Shown here piece after piece: positions 35,415 through 46,066 of a DNA stretch of 64,000 bases. Within the stretch, counting starts at the first letter, position 1, and every line of letters begins with the position of its first letter. Position numbers and translations under genes: made by a program. Source of the DNA: Methyloprofundus sp. (GTDB lineage: Bacteria; Pseudomonadota; Gammaproteobacteria; Methylococcales; Methylomonadaceae); NCBI GenBank assembly GCA_016592635.1, contig AP023240.1, forward strand, positions 186,001-250,000, written 5' to 3'. The notes beneath the pieces were generated by a model. That model did not search any database and had not been told where the DNA came from. It worked only from the letters and a program-made list of their open reading frames with translations.

Positions 35415-37862
35415 ATGGATAATAACGATGATGTTGACAATTTAAAAGATATAGACGAGAAGCTGTACGGCTGGTCTATTAATATCTTGCGTACAGTGAT
35501 GAAAATGCTGAAAGTTAATGTCAAGTTACATGCCGATCAGTCTGCTTTAGAGGGTGATATTTTCTTATGTAATCACTTTTCCCGCTTTGAAACTTTAATA
35601 CCTCAGTTTTTAATTTACGAAGAAACAGGCGCGTTTAGTTGCTCGATTGCATCTGCCGAGTTTTTTAAAGATGAGTCGCTGCTTGCGGATTATTTGCATA
35701 ATATGGGGGTTATTCCGCACGACCACCCTAATTTGTTTGCCAACCTTGCCCGGCAAGTTTTTTTGGGAAGGAAAGTGATTATTTTCCCAGAAGGTGGCAT
35801 GGTTAAGGATCGCCGGGTTTTGGATCGACATGGTAATTATAGTATTTATTCACGGATAACGGGCGAACGGCGTAAACAGCATACTGGGGCTGCTGTTTTA
35901 GCACAGGGCATTGAGGCATTTAAGACCATTGTGCGCAATGCTTACTGTGATAAAGATTATGCACAATTAAAACGGTGGCAACAGGAGTTGCAGTTGGATT
36001 CATTGGAGCAATTACTGACAACCGCACTGAAACCCACGATCATTATTCCCGCCAATATTACCTTTTACCCTATTCGATCTACAGAAAACTTATTACTCAA
36101 CTGAAGTTTCCCAATTATTGAGAAACCAAGCTCAGTGATATATGGGCTGTATGATTTTAATTGGATTTTGCGTGTAATGTGGCAAACCCATTAATAAATG
36201 CCCCTATCCGCCTATATACCCCCCTAAAAACTGGGAAACTTCAGATTACTCAAAAGTGCCGAGTTTTTTGCTGATGGCTTGAGCACGCGGCAAACTGAAG
36301 AATTATTGGTGGAAGGCAATATCTTGTTAAAAGATACCGATATGGACTTACGGATGGGGAAACCTGTTGATCCACGAGAAAAATGGCACTGGTGGAATCG
36401 GTATGTCTTAAATATGGTGGCTACCGAGTTACAATCTTTGGACGATATTTTTGCTGTCTATGCAGCGTCTAAAAACTGGAAACAAAAATTATTGGGCTAT
36501 TATTTTAGACGTAGTGCTAAAGCAACCCGTAACCAATATATGGAAAAGATTTATGCTAATTTGACTATTAATTTAAGTCATTTAGCCTCTACTTTGATTG
36601 TGTATTGTATAGAGCGTGATCAGCACCAGATTGATAAGAAGTGCTTTTATAAAACGCTTTATATCGCAATTAAATCTTTACAAAATAATAATTCGATCAG
36701 GTTGCATCGCAGTTTATTGAATCCGGATGAATATAGTGATTTGTGTGCGGGCACCAGTAAGCGTTTTGAACATTTTATTCGTATTGCAGAAGCTTCTGAA
36801 TTGATAGCCACTGACCTAAAAAGCTATCAGTTTTTGCCCAAGCTTTATGCTGAGTTTGATTTTGATGCGATCAGGATGGAAAATCTGATTGTAGTTTATA
36901 GTAATGAGGTTGCCCCGATTTCTGTCGTCAAAAAAGCGGTAGTGCTTGCTTACAAACAGTGTACCAAGCTGACAGATAAGCAGTTGGCTATGTGGATGTT
37001 TCATGATGAAATCCTCTCCTTAAAGTGGGATGTAGCACGCTATTCCAAAGCACGTTATGATGATATTAATCAACACGAAACCGCAACTGCATCAGCACAA
37101 CCTTTCTTATTAAGACCTAAAAAAGGCAATGGTGTCGGTGTGGTTTTGGTACATGGTTTATTGGCATCCCCTGCCGAACTTAAAGACTATGCAGAAATGC
37201 TGTTTAAGCAAGGTTACACTGTTTTTGGGGTGCGCCTGAAAGGGCATGGGACATCACCTCATGATTTGCGAGCACTGAGCTATGAAGATTGGTTTGCCTC
37301 AGTGCAGCGAGGCTTGCAAATTATGAATACTTTTTGTGATGCGAGTGTACTAATAGGTTTTTCAACAGGGGGGACTTTGGCATTGAAATTAGCCGCAGAA
37401 AGCCCTGAGCAAGTACAGGCAGTTGTTGGGGTGTCGGTGCCAGTTAAATTTGTAGATAAGGCATTTACATTTGTGCCATTATTGCATGGTACTAATAAAT
37501 TGCTGCACTGGGTGTCTTCGATGGAAGGGGTTAAGCCTTTTGTGGAAAATGATCAGGAACATAAATTGATTAATTATAAAAATGTGCCAGTAAAAAGCCT
37601 GTATGAGCTACGTCGTTTAATCATTGATGTTGAACCACAGTTGTCAGAAATACAAATTCCAACATTGATCATTTATGCGGATGAGGATCCGGTTGTACAG
37701 GTCGATAGTGCTGATATTGTTTTTAATGCGTTAACAGCTAAGCATAAAAAATTAACAACCATTCATGCTGATCGACACGGCATATTAATGGAAAATATTG
37801 GAGGAACCTGGGCATCTATTGATGAGTTTTTGCACGAACATGTACTTAGTAAACGTGCCTAA
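35415..37862 (+). pseudogene. Acyltransferase-alpha/beta hydrolase fusion gene split by a MITE
   Basis: Bases 35415-36104 encode a PlsC-like acyltransferase domain (NHFSRFE catalytic-type motif, IIFPEGGMVKDR) and stop at TGA inside the MITE end. From 36245 the same frame resumes and encodes the rest to 37862, including an alpha/beta hydrolase with VLVHGLLASP and nucleophile GFSTGG near residue 360 of the second part. Removing the 144-bp element plus one 9-bp repeat (153 bp, a multiple of 3) rejoins ENLLL to KSAEFFADGL in one frame of 2,295 bp (764 codons). As it stands, 36279-37862 could be translated alone. It heads the fatty-acid oxidation genes. Confidence 0.85.
36092..36253. mobile_element. 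144-bp MITE with 9-bp target duplication
   Basis: The element is 36101-36244, with perfect 13-bp ends CTGAAGTTTCCCA / TGGGAAACTTCAG. It is flanked by ATTACTCAA at 36092-36100 and 36245-36253. It has no coding sequence. Its stop codon TGA arises from the left terminal repeat. Confidence 0.88.
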
Positions 37863-37917
37863 AGTTTGTGAATAGACGTATATTGCAGTAATAGAAACAT
37901 TAAAATGGAGCAAGACC

Positions 37918-39057
37918 ATGAAGAATGTTGTGATTAGCGAATTTTGTCGTTCATCTTTTACGCCAGCACATCGGGGGCAATTAGTTAAAGTCAGGCCTGA
38001 TGATTTGGTCGCCCAAGTTGTTAAAGGTTTATTGAGTCGAGTGGCTATAAAGTCGGAAGATATTGAAGATTTAATTTTAGGCTGTGCTTTTCCCGAAGGT
38101 GAGCAGGGCATGAACTTAGCGCGCTTAGTAGTGCATTTGGCAGGTTTACCCGTCTCGGTGGCCGGTATGACCGTGAATCGTTTTTGCGGTTCATCTATGC
38201 AGGCTATTCATATAGCCGCAGGTGCTATTCAGATGCAAGCTGGAGAGGCGTTTATTTGTGCAGGTATTGAGTCTATGTCACGGGTGCCAATGGGTGGCTA
38301 TAATATGATGCCTAATCCTGATCTCTATGCAAATTACCCGCAAGCGTTAATTAATATGGGTGATACTGCTGAAAATTTAGCGGATAAGTATCAACTCAGT
38401 CGCGTTGCGCAAGAGGCATTTGCTTTGGAAAGCCAGCGTAAAGCCTATCATGCACAGCAGCAGGGGCTTTTCGATGCAGAAATTATTCCAATTGAGGCTG
38501 CCAAAATAGGCCAGGTTTCTCAGGATGGTTGTTTGCGACCTGAGTCGACTGCTGCTGGTTTGGCAGAATTAAAACCGGTCTTTAATGCCACAGGGAGCGT
38601 AACCGCAGGCACAGCATCGCCGTTAACCGATGGCGCTGCTGCGGTGTTGGTTTGCAGTGAAGAATATGCCGATCGACACGGCCTAAATAAAATGGCACGT
38701 ATCAAGTCTATTGCAGTATCTGCTTGCGCGCCTGAAATAATGGGCATTGGCCCTGTTAATGCAAGCAATAAAGCCTTGCAGCGTGCGGGGCTAACATTGG
38801 ATGCTATGGATATTGTGGAATTAAATGAAGCATTTGCTGCACAATCCTTGGCAGTGCTTAATGATTTACCTATACCAGCACATAAATTGAATTTAGATGG
38901 TGGTGCAATTGCCTTGGGGCATCCTCTAGGGGCAACTGGCGCAAGAATTGTCGGTAAAGCTGCCAGTTTATTGCAGCGCGAGCAAAAACAATATGCTTTA
39001 GCTACGCAGTGCATAGGAGGCGGCCAAGGCATTGCAACGATATTGGAGGCAATCTGA
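37918..39057 (+). CDS. fadA: Acetyl-CoA acyltransferase (thiolase)
   Basis: This 379-residue thiolase has the acyl-binding Cys in VNRFCGSSMQAI (near residue 89), the GGAIALGHPLGATGAR His block, and the C-terminal CIGGGQG Cys. It cleaves 3-ketoacyl-CoA in beta-oxidation. Its stop overlaps the next start by one base (TGATG). Length and sequence fit FadA more than biosynthetic AtoB-type enzymes, though that split is uncertain. Confidence 0.88.
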   Translation: MKNVVISEFCRSSFTPAHRGQLVKVRPDDLVAQVVKGLLSRVAIKSEDIEDLILGCAFPEGEQGMNLARLVVHLAGLPVSVAGMTVNRFCGSSMQAIHIAAGAIQMQAGEAFICAGIESMSRVPMGGYNMMPNPDLYANYPQALINMGDTAENLADKYQLSRVAQEAFALESQRKAYHAQQQGLFDAEIIPIEAAKIGQVSQDGCLRPESTAAGLAELKPVFNATGSVTAGTASPLTDGAAAVLVCSEEYADRHGLNKMARIKSIAVSACAPEIMGIGPVNASNKALQRAGLTLDAMDIVELNEAFAAQSLAVLNDLPIPAHKLNLDGGAIALGHPLGATGARIVGKAASLLQREQKQYALATQCIGGGQGIATILEAI

Positions 39058-41378
39058 TGACTATTCATAAAGTAGCAGTGATTGGTGCGGGAGTGATGGG
39101 CGCAAGTATTGCAGCGCATATCAGTAATGCGGGTGTGCCCGTGTATTTGTTGGATATTGTGTCTAAAGCAAAGTCTGGTGAACTCAAAAATAGGAATATT
39201 GTGGCTGATACCGCGGTGAAGCAATTGTTAAAAGCAAATCCTGCGCCATTAATGCATAAAAAAAATGCCCGTTTGATTACCACAGGCAATATTGAAGACC
39301 ATTTAGAATTACTGGTGGAAGTGGACTGGGTTATCGAAGCGGTTATTGAAGATCTGGCGATTAAAAAGAGCTTGTACCAAAAGTTGGAACAAGTTTGTCG
39401 TGCGGATACCATTATCTCCTCAAATACTTCAACCTTACCATTAGCGCAGTTGCTGGATGGCTTTGCTAGCGACTTTCAAAGTCGTTTTATGATTACCCAC
39501 TTCTTTAATCCGCCTAGATATATGCGTTTATTGGAGCTGGTTAGCGGTGAGCATACCCAGCAAGCATTACTGGATACCGTAAAAGAGTTTGCGGAGGTTA
39601 AGCTCGGTAAGGGTTGTGTCCAATGTAAAGATACCACCGGCTTTATTGCTAACCGGATTGGTATTTATTGGGTGCAATGTGGTTTGTTAGAAGCGTTTAA
39701 GCAGGGTTTAACGGTTGAAGAAGCGGATGCGGTGATGAGCGCACCGTTTGGTATTCCCAAAACGGGTGTCTTTGGTCTATTGGACTTGGTTGGTCTGGAT
39801 TTAATTCCACATATTATGCAAAGCATGCAGCAATTGCCAGCTGGTGATGCATTTTATGCAATCAATCAATTGCCGGAATTATTTACCCAAATGATTGCGG
39901 ATGGATATACTGGGCGCAAAGGTAAAGGTGGTTTTTATCGCTTAAATACCGAAGGTGGTCAGCGCCTGAAAGAGTCCATTGATTTACAAACGGGGACTTA
40001 TAGTAAAAGCGAAAAACCGACATTGGCCTGTCTAAAAGTAGCGCATCAACAAGGCTTGCAAGCCTTTCTGGATTTAGATGATAAATACAGTCAATATGCT
40101 TGGACAGTCATGTCGAAAACCTTGCTCTATGCTGCTGGTTTGGTTCCCCAGATAGCGGATGATATTACCGCAGTTGATACGGCAATGTGCTTGGGATATA
40201 ACTGGCAGTATGGTCCTTTTGCTATGTTGGATGCCATGGATGTGACTTGGTTTGTCAATAAGGTTAAGCAAGACGGACTGGCTGTTCCTGAGCTATTAAG
40301 CAGCAAAGCCTTTTATAAAACAGACTCAGAAATACCTGAATACCTTACGTTATCGGGTGTGTATCAGCCAGTGCCACGCTCAGGTGGTGTGTTGTTATTG
40401 TCTGATATTAAATTACAAAAACCGGCACTGCTCGAAAATTCTTCGGCGAGTTTGTGGGACATCGGTGATGGGGTGGCATGTTTTGAATTCCATAGCAAAA
40501 TGAATACCTTTGATATGGACATCTTGAGCTTATTACGCGATAGCTTGCAAATGGTAGAGCAAGATTTTGTTGCATTAGTGATCCACAATGAGGCAGATAA
40601 TTTTTCTGCCGGAGCCAATTTAGGTTTATTAACGGCAGCGATTGAACAGCAAAACTGGGAGGCAGTGACTGAGCTTATTCAACAAGGCCAGCAAACTTTT
40701 ATGGCTGTCAAATATGCACCTTTTCCTGTGGTGGCAGCACCGTCTGGTTTGGCTTTAGGCGGTGGCTGTGAAATTTTATTACATTGTGATGCGATTCAAG
40801 CGCATGCTGAACTCTATACTGGCTTGGTTGAAGTTGGTGTGGGTTTAGTGCCTGGGTGGGGGGGCTGTAAGGAATATCTACGCCGCTGTTTGCAATTAAA
40901 ATTATTTGGCGGACCTATTCCGCCCGTGGCGAAAGCGTTTGAAACCATTGCGATGGCCAAGGTATCTAAGTCAGCTATTGAAGCTAAAGAGTTATTATTT
41001 TTAGCAGCAACTGATGAGATCACCATGAATAAAAATCGTTTGTTGGCAGATGCAAAAAATAAAGCCTTAGCCTTGGCGCAAAATTATCAAGTGCCCGAAC
41101 AACAGGAATATCCATTGCCTGGAAAAACAGCCAAAGTATTGTTTAATATGTCTACTAAAGCTTTTCGTATGCTGGGCAAAATCAGTGCTTATGATGTGCA
41201 CATTGCCGATAGTTTGGCAACCGTATTATCGGGTGGTGATTGTGATATGACTGAGCCATTAACGGAAGAAGATGTGTTGGCTTTGGAGTGTCGGGTGTTT
41301 ACCCAAATAGCGCAGCAAGCAGGTACTATGGCGCGTTTGGAACATATGTTAAAAATGGGTAAGCCATTACGTAATTAG
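39057..41378 (+). CDS. 3-hydroxyacyl-CoA dehydrogenase/enoyl-CoA hydratase fusion
   Basis: This 773-residue bifunctional enzyme has the dehydrogenase first: GAGVMGASIAAHISNAG (NAD site, residues 9-25), SSNTSTLPL, HFFNPP and two 3HCDH C-terminal domains. The hydratase/isomerase domain comes last, about 480-700 (SAGANLGLL, LALGGGCEILLHCD, GLVPGWGGCKEYLRR). That order is the reverse of E. coli FadB and matches the FadN type. The ATG at 39057 overlaps the thiolase stop. It carries out hydration and dehydrogenation in beta-oxidation. Confidence 0.9.
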   Translation: MTIHKVAVIGAGVMGASIAAHISNAGVPVYLLDIVSKAKSGELKNRNIVADTAVKQLLKANPAPLMHKKNARLITTGNIEDHLELLVEVDWVIEAVIEDLAIKKSLYQKLEQVCRADTIISSNTSTLPLAQLLDGFASDFQSRFMITHFFNPPRYMRLLELVSGEHTQQALLDTVKEFAEVKLGKGCVQCKDTTGFIANRIGIYWVQCGLLEAFKQGLTVEEADAVMSAPFGIPKTGVFGLLDLVGLDLIPHIMQSMQQLPAGDAFYAINQLPELFTQMIADGYTGRKGKGGFYRLNTEGGQRLKESIDLQTGTYSKSEKPTLACLKVAHQQGLQAFLDLDDKYSQYAWTVMSKTLLYAAGLVPQIADDITAVDTAMCLGYNWQYGPFAMLDAMDVTWFVNKVKQDGLAVPELLSSKAFYKTDSEIPEYLTLSGVYQPVPRSGGVLLLSDIKLQKPALLENSSASLWDIGDGVACFEFHSKMNTFDMDILSLLRDSLQMVEQDFVALVIHNEADNFSAGANLGLLTAAIEQQNWEAVTELIQQGQQTFMAVKYAPFPVVAAPSGLALGGGCEILLHCDAIQAHAELYTGLVEVGVGLVPGWGGCKEYLRRCLQLKLFGGPIPPVAKAFETIAMAKVSKSAIEAKELLFLAATDEITMNKNRLLADAKNKALALAQNYQVPEQQEYPLPGKTAKVLFNMSTKAFRMLGKISAYDVHIADSLATVLSGGDCDMTEPLTEEDVLALECRVFTQIAQQAGTMARLEHMLKMGKPLRN

Positions 41379-41394
41379 TTATGTTTCGTTGTAG

Positions 41395-41420
41395 GTTGCG
41401 GGTGAGGCACGAACCCCAAC
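41395..41420 (+). repeat. REP-like hairpin repeat, copy 3
   Basis: GTTGCGGG / CCCCAAC flank the loop TGAGGCACGAA. It lies between two genes of the beta-oxidation operon, 17 bases after the dehydrogenase stop. Confidence 0.7.
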
Positions 41421-41444
41421 AGTCACGTTTAAAGGGAGAATGTC

Positions 41445-43838
41445 ATGATTTGGTTAATATTGTTATTAATAGTCACTTGTGTTCTTGTCTATCATCAAGT
41501 TGCTTTACTGAAAAGCACATTGATATTGGTAGCAGTATTAGTGACTTACAGTGTGCAAAGTTTTAATCAGGTTTTATGGGGTGTTTTTTTACTGATTGCC
41601 ATCCCAATTAATATACCTGTTTTGCGCCGACAAATATTTAGCAAGCCAGTATTTAAATTGATGCAGTTAGCTTTACCTGAATTATCGCAAACCGAACAAG
41701 AAGCAATGGAAGCAGGTAATACTTGGTGGGATGCTGAGTTATTTTCGGGTAAACCTAACTGGGGTGTATTGCTGGATTTACCAGCAGCTAAGCTATCTAT
41801 AGAAGAACAGGCCTTTCTAGATGGTCCAGTGGAAACCTTATGTGCGATGCTGGATGATTGGGATATTACCCATAACCGTCAAGACTTGCCCGAAGAGGTG
41901 TGGGCTTATATTAAGCAACATAAATTTTGCGGCATGATTATTCCCAAGCACTATGGCGGCTTGGATTTTTCTAATTATGCGCACTCCGAAGTAGTGATGA
42001 AAATTTCCAGTCGCAGTGCTTCGGCAGCTGTCACGGTGATGGTACCTAACTCATTAGGGCCGGCAAAATTATTATTGGCTTATGGCACCGAAGCACAAAA
42101 AGATCACTATTTACCGCGTTTAGCGACAGGTGTAGAAATCCCCTGTTTTGCTTTAACAGGCCCTGATGCCGGCAGTGATGCAGGTGCTATGCCTGATGTG
42201 GGTGTTGTTTGTTATGGGAAATTTGCGGGCAATAAGGTATTGGGTATCCGCTTAAACTGGGAAAAACGTTATATCACTTTAGGGCCAGTCGCTACCGTTA
42301 TTGGCTTGGCATTTAAATTATATGACCCTGAACATTTGATAGGTAAGCAAGATAGCTTGGGTATCACTGTCGCTCTTATTCCCACTAAGACAGCAGGCAT
42401 TAGTATCGGTAATCGCCATTTTCCGTTAAACGCAGCTTTTCAAAATGGTCCTAACTGGGGTAAAGATGTCTTTATTCCATTAGACTGGATTTTGGGTGGT
42501 GTCGCACAAGTAGGTAATGGTTGGAAAATGCTGATGCAATCTTTGGCAACAGGTCGAGCCGTTTCCTTGCCAGCTTTAAGCGCGGGTGCGGCCAAGTTTA
42601 CCAGTCGCAATACGGGTGCCTATGCGCGCATTCGCAAACAATTTAATCTTTCCATCGGCGATTTCGAAGGCATACAAGAGCCACTGGCGCGTATGGCAGG
42701 CGAAACCTATATTATCAATGCCGCGCGCACGGTCACTGCCGCAGCATTGGATGAAGGCCAGAAACCTTCGGTTATTTCCGCCATTATCAAATATGAATTA
42801 ACCGAGCGCATGCGTCGTATTGTCAATGATGGCATGGATATTCAAGGTGGCTCCGGTATTTGTTTAGGGCCCAAGAATTACTTAGGGCGTTTATATCAAG
42901 TATTACCTGTTTGCATTACCGTTGAAGGTGCGAATATATTGACCCGTACCATGATGATTTTTGGGCAAGGTGCGGTGCGCTGTCACCCGTTAGTCTATCA
43001 AGAAATGCAAGCTTTATATGAACAAGATAAAGACAAAGCTTTGCAGCAATTTGATAAGTTAATCTTTGCGCATATGGGCTTGATGTCGCGTAATAAGGTA
43101 AGTAGTTTTTATATGGGCTTAACCAATGCATGCTTTATTAAAGTGCCTGGTGATGCGCAAACGGCTCGATATTATCGGCAAATTGCGCGCTTAAGTGCGA
43201 TCTTTGCACTACTGGCAGATTACGCGATTATTATTTTAGGCGGCGGCTTAAAGCGTAAGGAGCGTATTTCGGGGTTATTTGCGGATGCTTTAAGTAATTT
43301 GTACCTCTGCTCTACGGTACTTAAGTATTTTCAAGATCAAGGCTGTCAGCAAGATGACTTGCCTTTAATGCACTGGGCCAGCCAGCAAACCTTGTATAAA
43401 GCAGAGCAGGCTTTATTAGCCTTGTTTCCGCTCTTACCATTACCCGTTATGGCATGGGGACTACGCGTGGCATGTTTTCCGCTAGGTGGATTACGGTCTG
43501 TGCCTAACGCTAAATTAACAGCACAAACGGCTAAGTTATTATTAAATGATAGTGCGGCACGTGATCGTCTTACTCAGGGCATTTATATTAATACCATTGA
43601 AGACGATGCAACGGGAAGGATTGAGCTTGCATTTAAAGCGGTGTTAGCTGCAATGCCAGTTGAACATAAAATTAAGGCGGCACAAAAAGCGCAGCAATTG
43701 CCGAAAGGGCATGGGACTGATATTTTGGAGCAAGCGTTAGCTCAGCAAATTATCAATGTTGAAGAGCGAGAGCTTATTGCTGAGGCTGAAAGAGCTAGAC
43801 GTTTAGCTATTATGGTGGATGATTTTCAAGCGAATTAA
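41445..43838 (+). CDS. fadE: Acyl-CoA dehydrogenase, FadE type
   Basis: This 797-residue dehydrogenase has two or three N-terminal membrane helices (about 1-60), as in E. coli FadE (814 residues). The acyl-CoA dehydrogenase core includes CFALTGPDAGSDAGAMPD (FAD and substrate contact), GNRHFPLNAAFQNGPNWG, and DGMDIQGGSGICLGPKNYLGRLYQ. A C-terminal extension is also typical. It performs the first oxidation step in fatty-acid degradation, at the membrane. AAGGGAG precedes the ATG. Confidence 0.92.
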   Translation: MIWLILLLIVTCVLVYHQVALLKSTLILVAVLVTYSVQSFNQVLWGVFLLIAIPINIPVLRRQIFSKPVFKLMQLALPELSQTEQEAMEAGNTWWDAELFSGKPNWGVLLDLPAAKLSIEEQAFLDGPVETLCAMLDDWDITHNRQDLPEEVWAYIKQHKFCGMIIPKHYGGLDFSNYAHSEVVMKISSRSASAAVTVMVPNSLGPAKLLLAYGTEAQKDHYLPRLATGVEIPCFALTGPDAGSDAGAMPDVGVVCYGKFAGNKVLGIRLNWEKRYITLGPVATVIGLAFKLYDPEHLIGKQDSLGITVALIPTKTAGISIGNRHFPLNAAFQNGPNWGKDVFIPLDWILGGVAQVGNGWKMLMQSLATGRAVSLPALSAGAAKFTSRNTGAYARIRKQFNLSIGDFEGIQEPLARMAGETYIINAARTVTAAALDEGQKPSVISAIIKYELTERMRRIVNDGMDIQGGSGICLGPKNYLGRLYQVLPVCITVEGANILTRTMMIFGQGAVRCHPLVYQEMQALYEQDKDKALQQFDKLIFAHMGLMSRNKVSSFYMGLTNACFIKVPGDAQTARYYRQIARLSAIFALLADYAIIILGGGLKRKERISGLFADALSNLYLCSTVLKYFQDQGCQQDDLPLMHWASQQTLYKAEQALLALFPLLPLPVMAWGLRVACFPLGGLRSVPNAKLTAQTAKLLLNDSAARDRLTQGIYINTIEDDATGRIELAFKAVLAAMPVEHKIKAAQKAQQLPKGHGTDILEQALAQQIINVEERELIAEAERARRLAIMVDDFQAN

Positions 43839-44008
43839 TGTATTTGCGCTTGAGTGTTGGGGCTTGGCTTCGGTTTTATTTGCACAGCATAGATAAAACT
43901 GAAGTTGAGGGTGGGCACAGGGTAATAAAAAATTAAACTTTAAAAAGTATGAATTGCCCAATAAAAATTAACTCAGCTAATTTATAGCGTATTAAGAATA
44001 AGTAATTG

Positions 44009-44038
44009 TTTACAAACATATAAAATGGTGAGTATAAT
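44009..44038 (+). promoter_or_regulatory. Predicted sigma-70 promoter of the thrS operon
   Basis: TTTACA (44009-44014) and TATAAT (44033-44038) are separated by 18 bases. Transcription from about 44045 gives a leader of some 90 nt that contains a terminator-like hairpin. Confidence 0.65.
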
Positions 44039-44081
44039 TGCAGAAATTAACCCGCTTTCGGGACTGAAAGCTGGATGAGAG

Positions 44082-44113
44082 AAGCATTGCTTTGGGCAGT
44101 GCTTTTTTATTTT
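44082..44113 (+). terminator. Leader terminator (possible attenuator) before thrS
   Basis: AAGCATTGC / GCAGTGCTT (one G-U pair, 5-base loop) is followed by a run of T. It lies between the promoter and the thrS start, so some transcripts should stop here. An upstream pairing CCCG-CTTT-CGGG at 44051-44062 and CTTTC/GAAAG combinations could compete, but no leader peptide is visible. Confidence 0.6.
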
Positions 44114-44135
44114 ATATACCCTGAGAAAAGATTGT

Positions 44136-46043
44136 ATGCCTGTAATTACCTTGCCTGATGGCTCTAAACGTGAGTTTGATAATGCTGTGACTGTTATGGA
44201 AGTCGCGCAATCAATTGGCTCTGGCTTGGCAAAAGCAACCTTGGCTGGGCGGGTGGATGGTGAGTTGCTTGATGCAAGTGCCGTCATTGCAAAGGATGCT
44301 GCATTACAGATTATTACCGCTAAAGATGCTGAAGGTATTGAGGTGATTCGTCACTCTACTGCACATCTATTAGCTCAGGCTGTTAAGCATATTTTTCCTG
44401 AAGCGCAGGTAACGATAGGGCCGGTGATTGACAACGGCTTTTATTATGACTTCTCGTATGAGCGACCTTTTACGCCAGAAGATATTAAGAAAATCGAAAA
44501 AGAGATGCAGCGCATAGTCTCTAGTAACTTGGAAATTACTCGATCCGTACTTTCTCGGGATGAGGCGGTTACATTTTTTCGTGATTTAGGTGAAGAATAC
44601 AAAGCAGAAATTATTGAGTCTATTCCTGCCGATCAAGATTTATCCTTGTATACACAAGGTGATTTTACTGATTTGTGTCGTGGTCCACATGTACCCAGTA
44701 CCAGTAAATTAAAAGCCTTTAAATTGATGAAGATTGCTGGCGCTTATTGGCGCGGGAATTCTGATAATGAAATGTTGCAACGTATTTATGGAACAGCATG
44801 GAATGATAAAAAAGAACTGAAAGCTTATTTGCACCGATTGGAAGAAGCTGAAAAGCGTGATCATCGTAAATTGGCGAAAGCATTAAACTTTTTTCATACC
44901 CAGGAAGAAGCACCAGGCATGGTGTTCTGGCATGAGAAAGGCTGGACCATTTATCAGCAGGTCGAACAATATATTCGTGAAAAATTACGTTCACACGGCT
45001 ACGGTGAGGTAAGAACACCACAAGTTGTTGATAAAAGCTTATGGGAAAAATCAGGTCATTGGGATAAGTTTGGTGATATGATTTTTACGACGCATTCCGA
45101 GCATCGTGATTATGCGATTAAGCCAATGAACTGCCCATGTCATGTGCAGATTTATAACCAAGGCTTAAAAAGCTATAAAGACTTGCCTTTGCGGATGGCT
45201 GAATTTGGCTCTTGTCACCGTAATGAACCGTCGGGTACTTTGCATGGTCTAATGCGCGTACGTAATTTTGTACAAGATGATGCGCATATTTTCTGTGCAG
45301 AAAATCAGATTCAAGATGAAGTATCTAGCTTTATTGACTTGTTATTTGAAGTTTATAAGGACTTTGGTTTTAATGACGTATTGATTAAGTTATCAACACG
45401 TCCTGAAAAACGTGTTGGTTCTGATGAGGTTTGGGACAAGGCTGAGAAGGCTTTAGAGCTGGCTTTAGATAATAAAGGCTTAGATTGGGAGCTGCAACCT
45501 GGTGAGGGTGCTTTCTATGGGCCTAAAATTGAGTTTTCATTAAAGGATTGTTTAGAGCGCGTTTGGCAGTGTGGAACGATTCAAGTCGATTTCTCGATGC
45601 CTGGACGTTTGGATGCAAGTTATATTGCTGAAGATGGATCTAAGCAAGTGCCTGTCATGTTACATAGAGCTATATTAGGTTCGTTAGAGCGCTTTATTGG
45701 TATTTTAATAGAGCACCATGCGGGAACTATGCCTGTATGGTTGGCACCAGAACAAGTTGTGGTGTTAAATATCGCCAGTCGTCATGATGAATATGCTGAG
45801 CAAGTTTATGCTCAATTGCATGAACAAGGCTTTAGAGCAAAAATTGACTTGAGAAATGAGAAGATAGGCTTTAAAATTCGTGAGCACTCTATGCAAAGAG
45901 TTCCATATCTTCTGATTATTGGTGATAAAGAGTTGGAAGAAAAAACTGTGACGGTAAGGTTGCAGAATGGTGAGGATTTGGGTAGCTTTTCAGTCGATGC
46001 TTTTGTAGAGCGATTGAATGACGAAATTGAATACAGAAAGTAA
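44136..46043 (+). CDS. thrS: Threonyl-tRNA synthetase
   Basis: This 635-residue class II synthetase has an N-terminal TGS domain ([19 protein letters not shown]), an editing domain with [16 protein letters not shown], and a catalytic core with motif 2 [22 protein letters not shown]. The zinc Cys is in MNCPCH, and the C-terminal anticodon domain contains [11 protein letters not shown]. It is complete. It is the first gene of the translation operon and follows a leader terminator. Confidence 0.97.
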   Translation: MPVITLPDGSKREFDNAVTVMEVAQSIGSGLAKATLAGRVDGELLDASAVIAKDAALQIITAKDAEGIEVIRHSTAHLLAQAVKHIFPEAQVTIGPVIDNGFYYDFSYERPFTPEDIKKIEKEMQRIVSSNLEITRSVLSRDEAVTFFRDLGEEYKAEIIESIPADQDLSLYTQGDFTDLCRGPHVPSTSKLKAFKLMKIAGAYWRGNSDNEMLQRIYGTAWNDKKELKAYLHRLEEAEKRDHRKLAKALNFFHTQEEAPGMVFWHEKGWTIYQQVEQYIREKLRSHGYGEVRTPQVVDKSLWEKSGHWDKFGDMIFTTHSEHRDYAIKPMNCPCHVQIYNQGLKSYKDLPLRMAEFGSCHRNEPSGTLHGLMRVRNFVQDDAHIFCAENQIQDEVSSFIDLLFEVYKDFGFNDVLIKLSTRPEKRVGSDEVWDKAEKALELALDNKGLDWELQPGEGAFYGPKIEFSLKDCLERVWQCGTIQVDFSMPGRLDASYIAEDGSKQVPVMLHRAILGSLERFIGILIEHHAGTMPVWLAPEQVVVLNIASRHDEYAEQVYAQLHEQGFRAKIDLRNEKIGFKIREHSMQRVPYLLIIGDKELEEKTVTVRLQNGEDLGSFSVDAFVERLNDEIEYRK

Positions 46044-46066
46044 TCTAGTAACTGGAGGAAAAGGGT

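Noticed and set aside
38520..39224. Long minus-strand open frame inside the thiolase/dehydrogenase genes
   Set aside because: Antisense to two strongly supported genes; composition is Cys/Ser-rich noise.
44071..44085. GGATGAGAGAAG resembles the 3' end of an FMN riboswitch
   Set aside because: None of the other conserved FMN riboswitch segments occur in the 100 bases upstream, and thrS is not a riboflavin gene.
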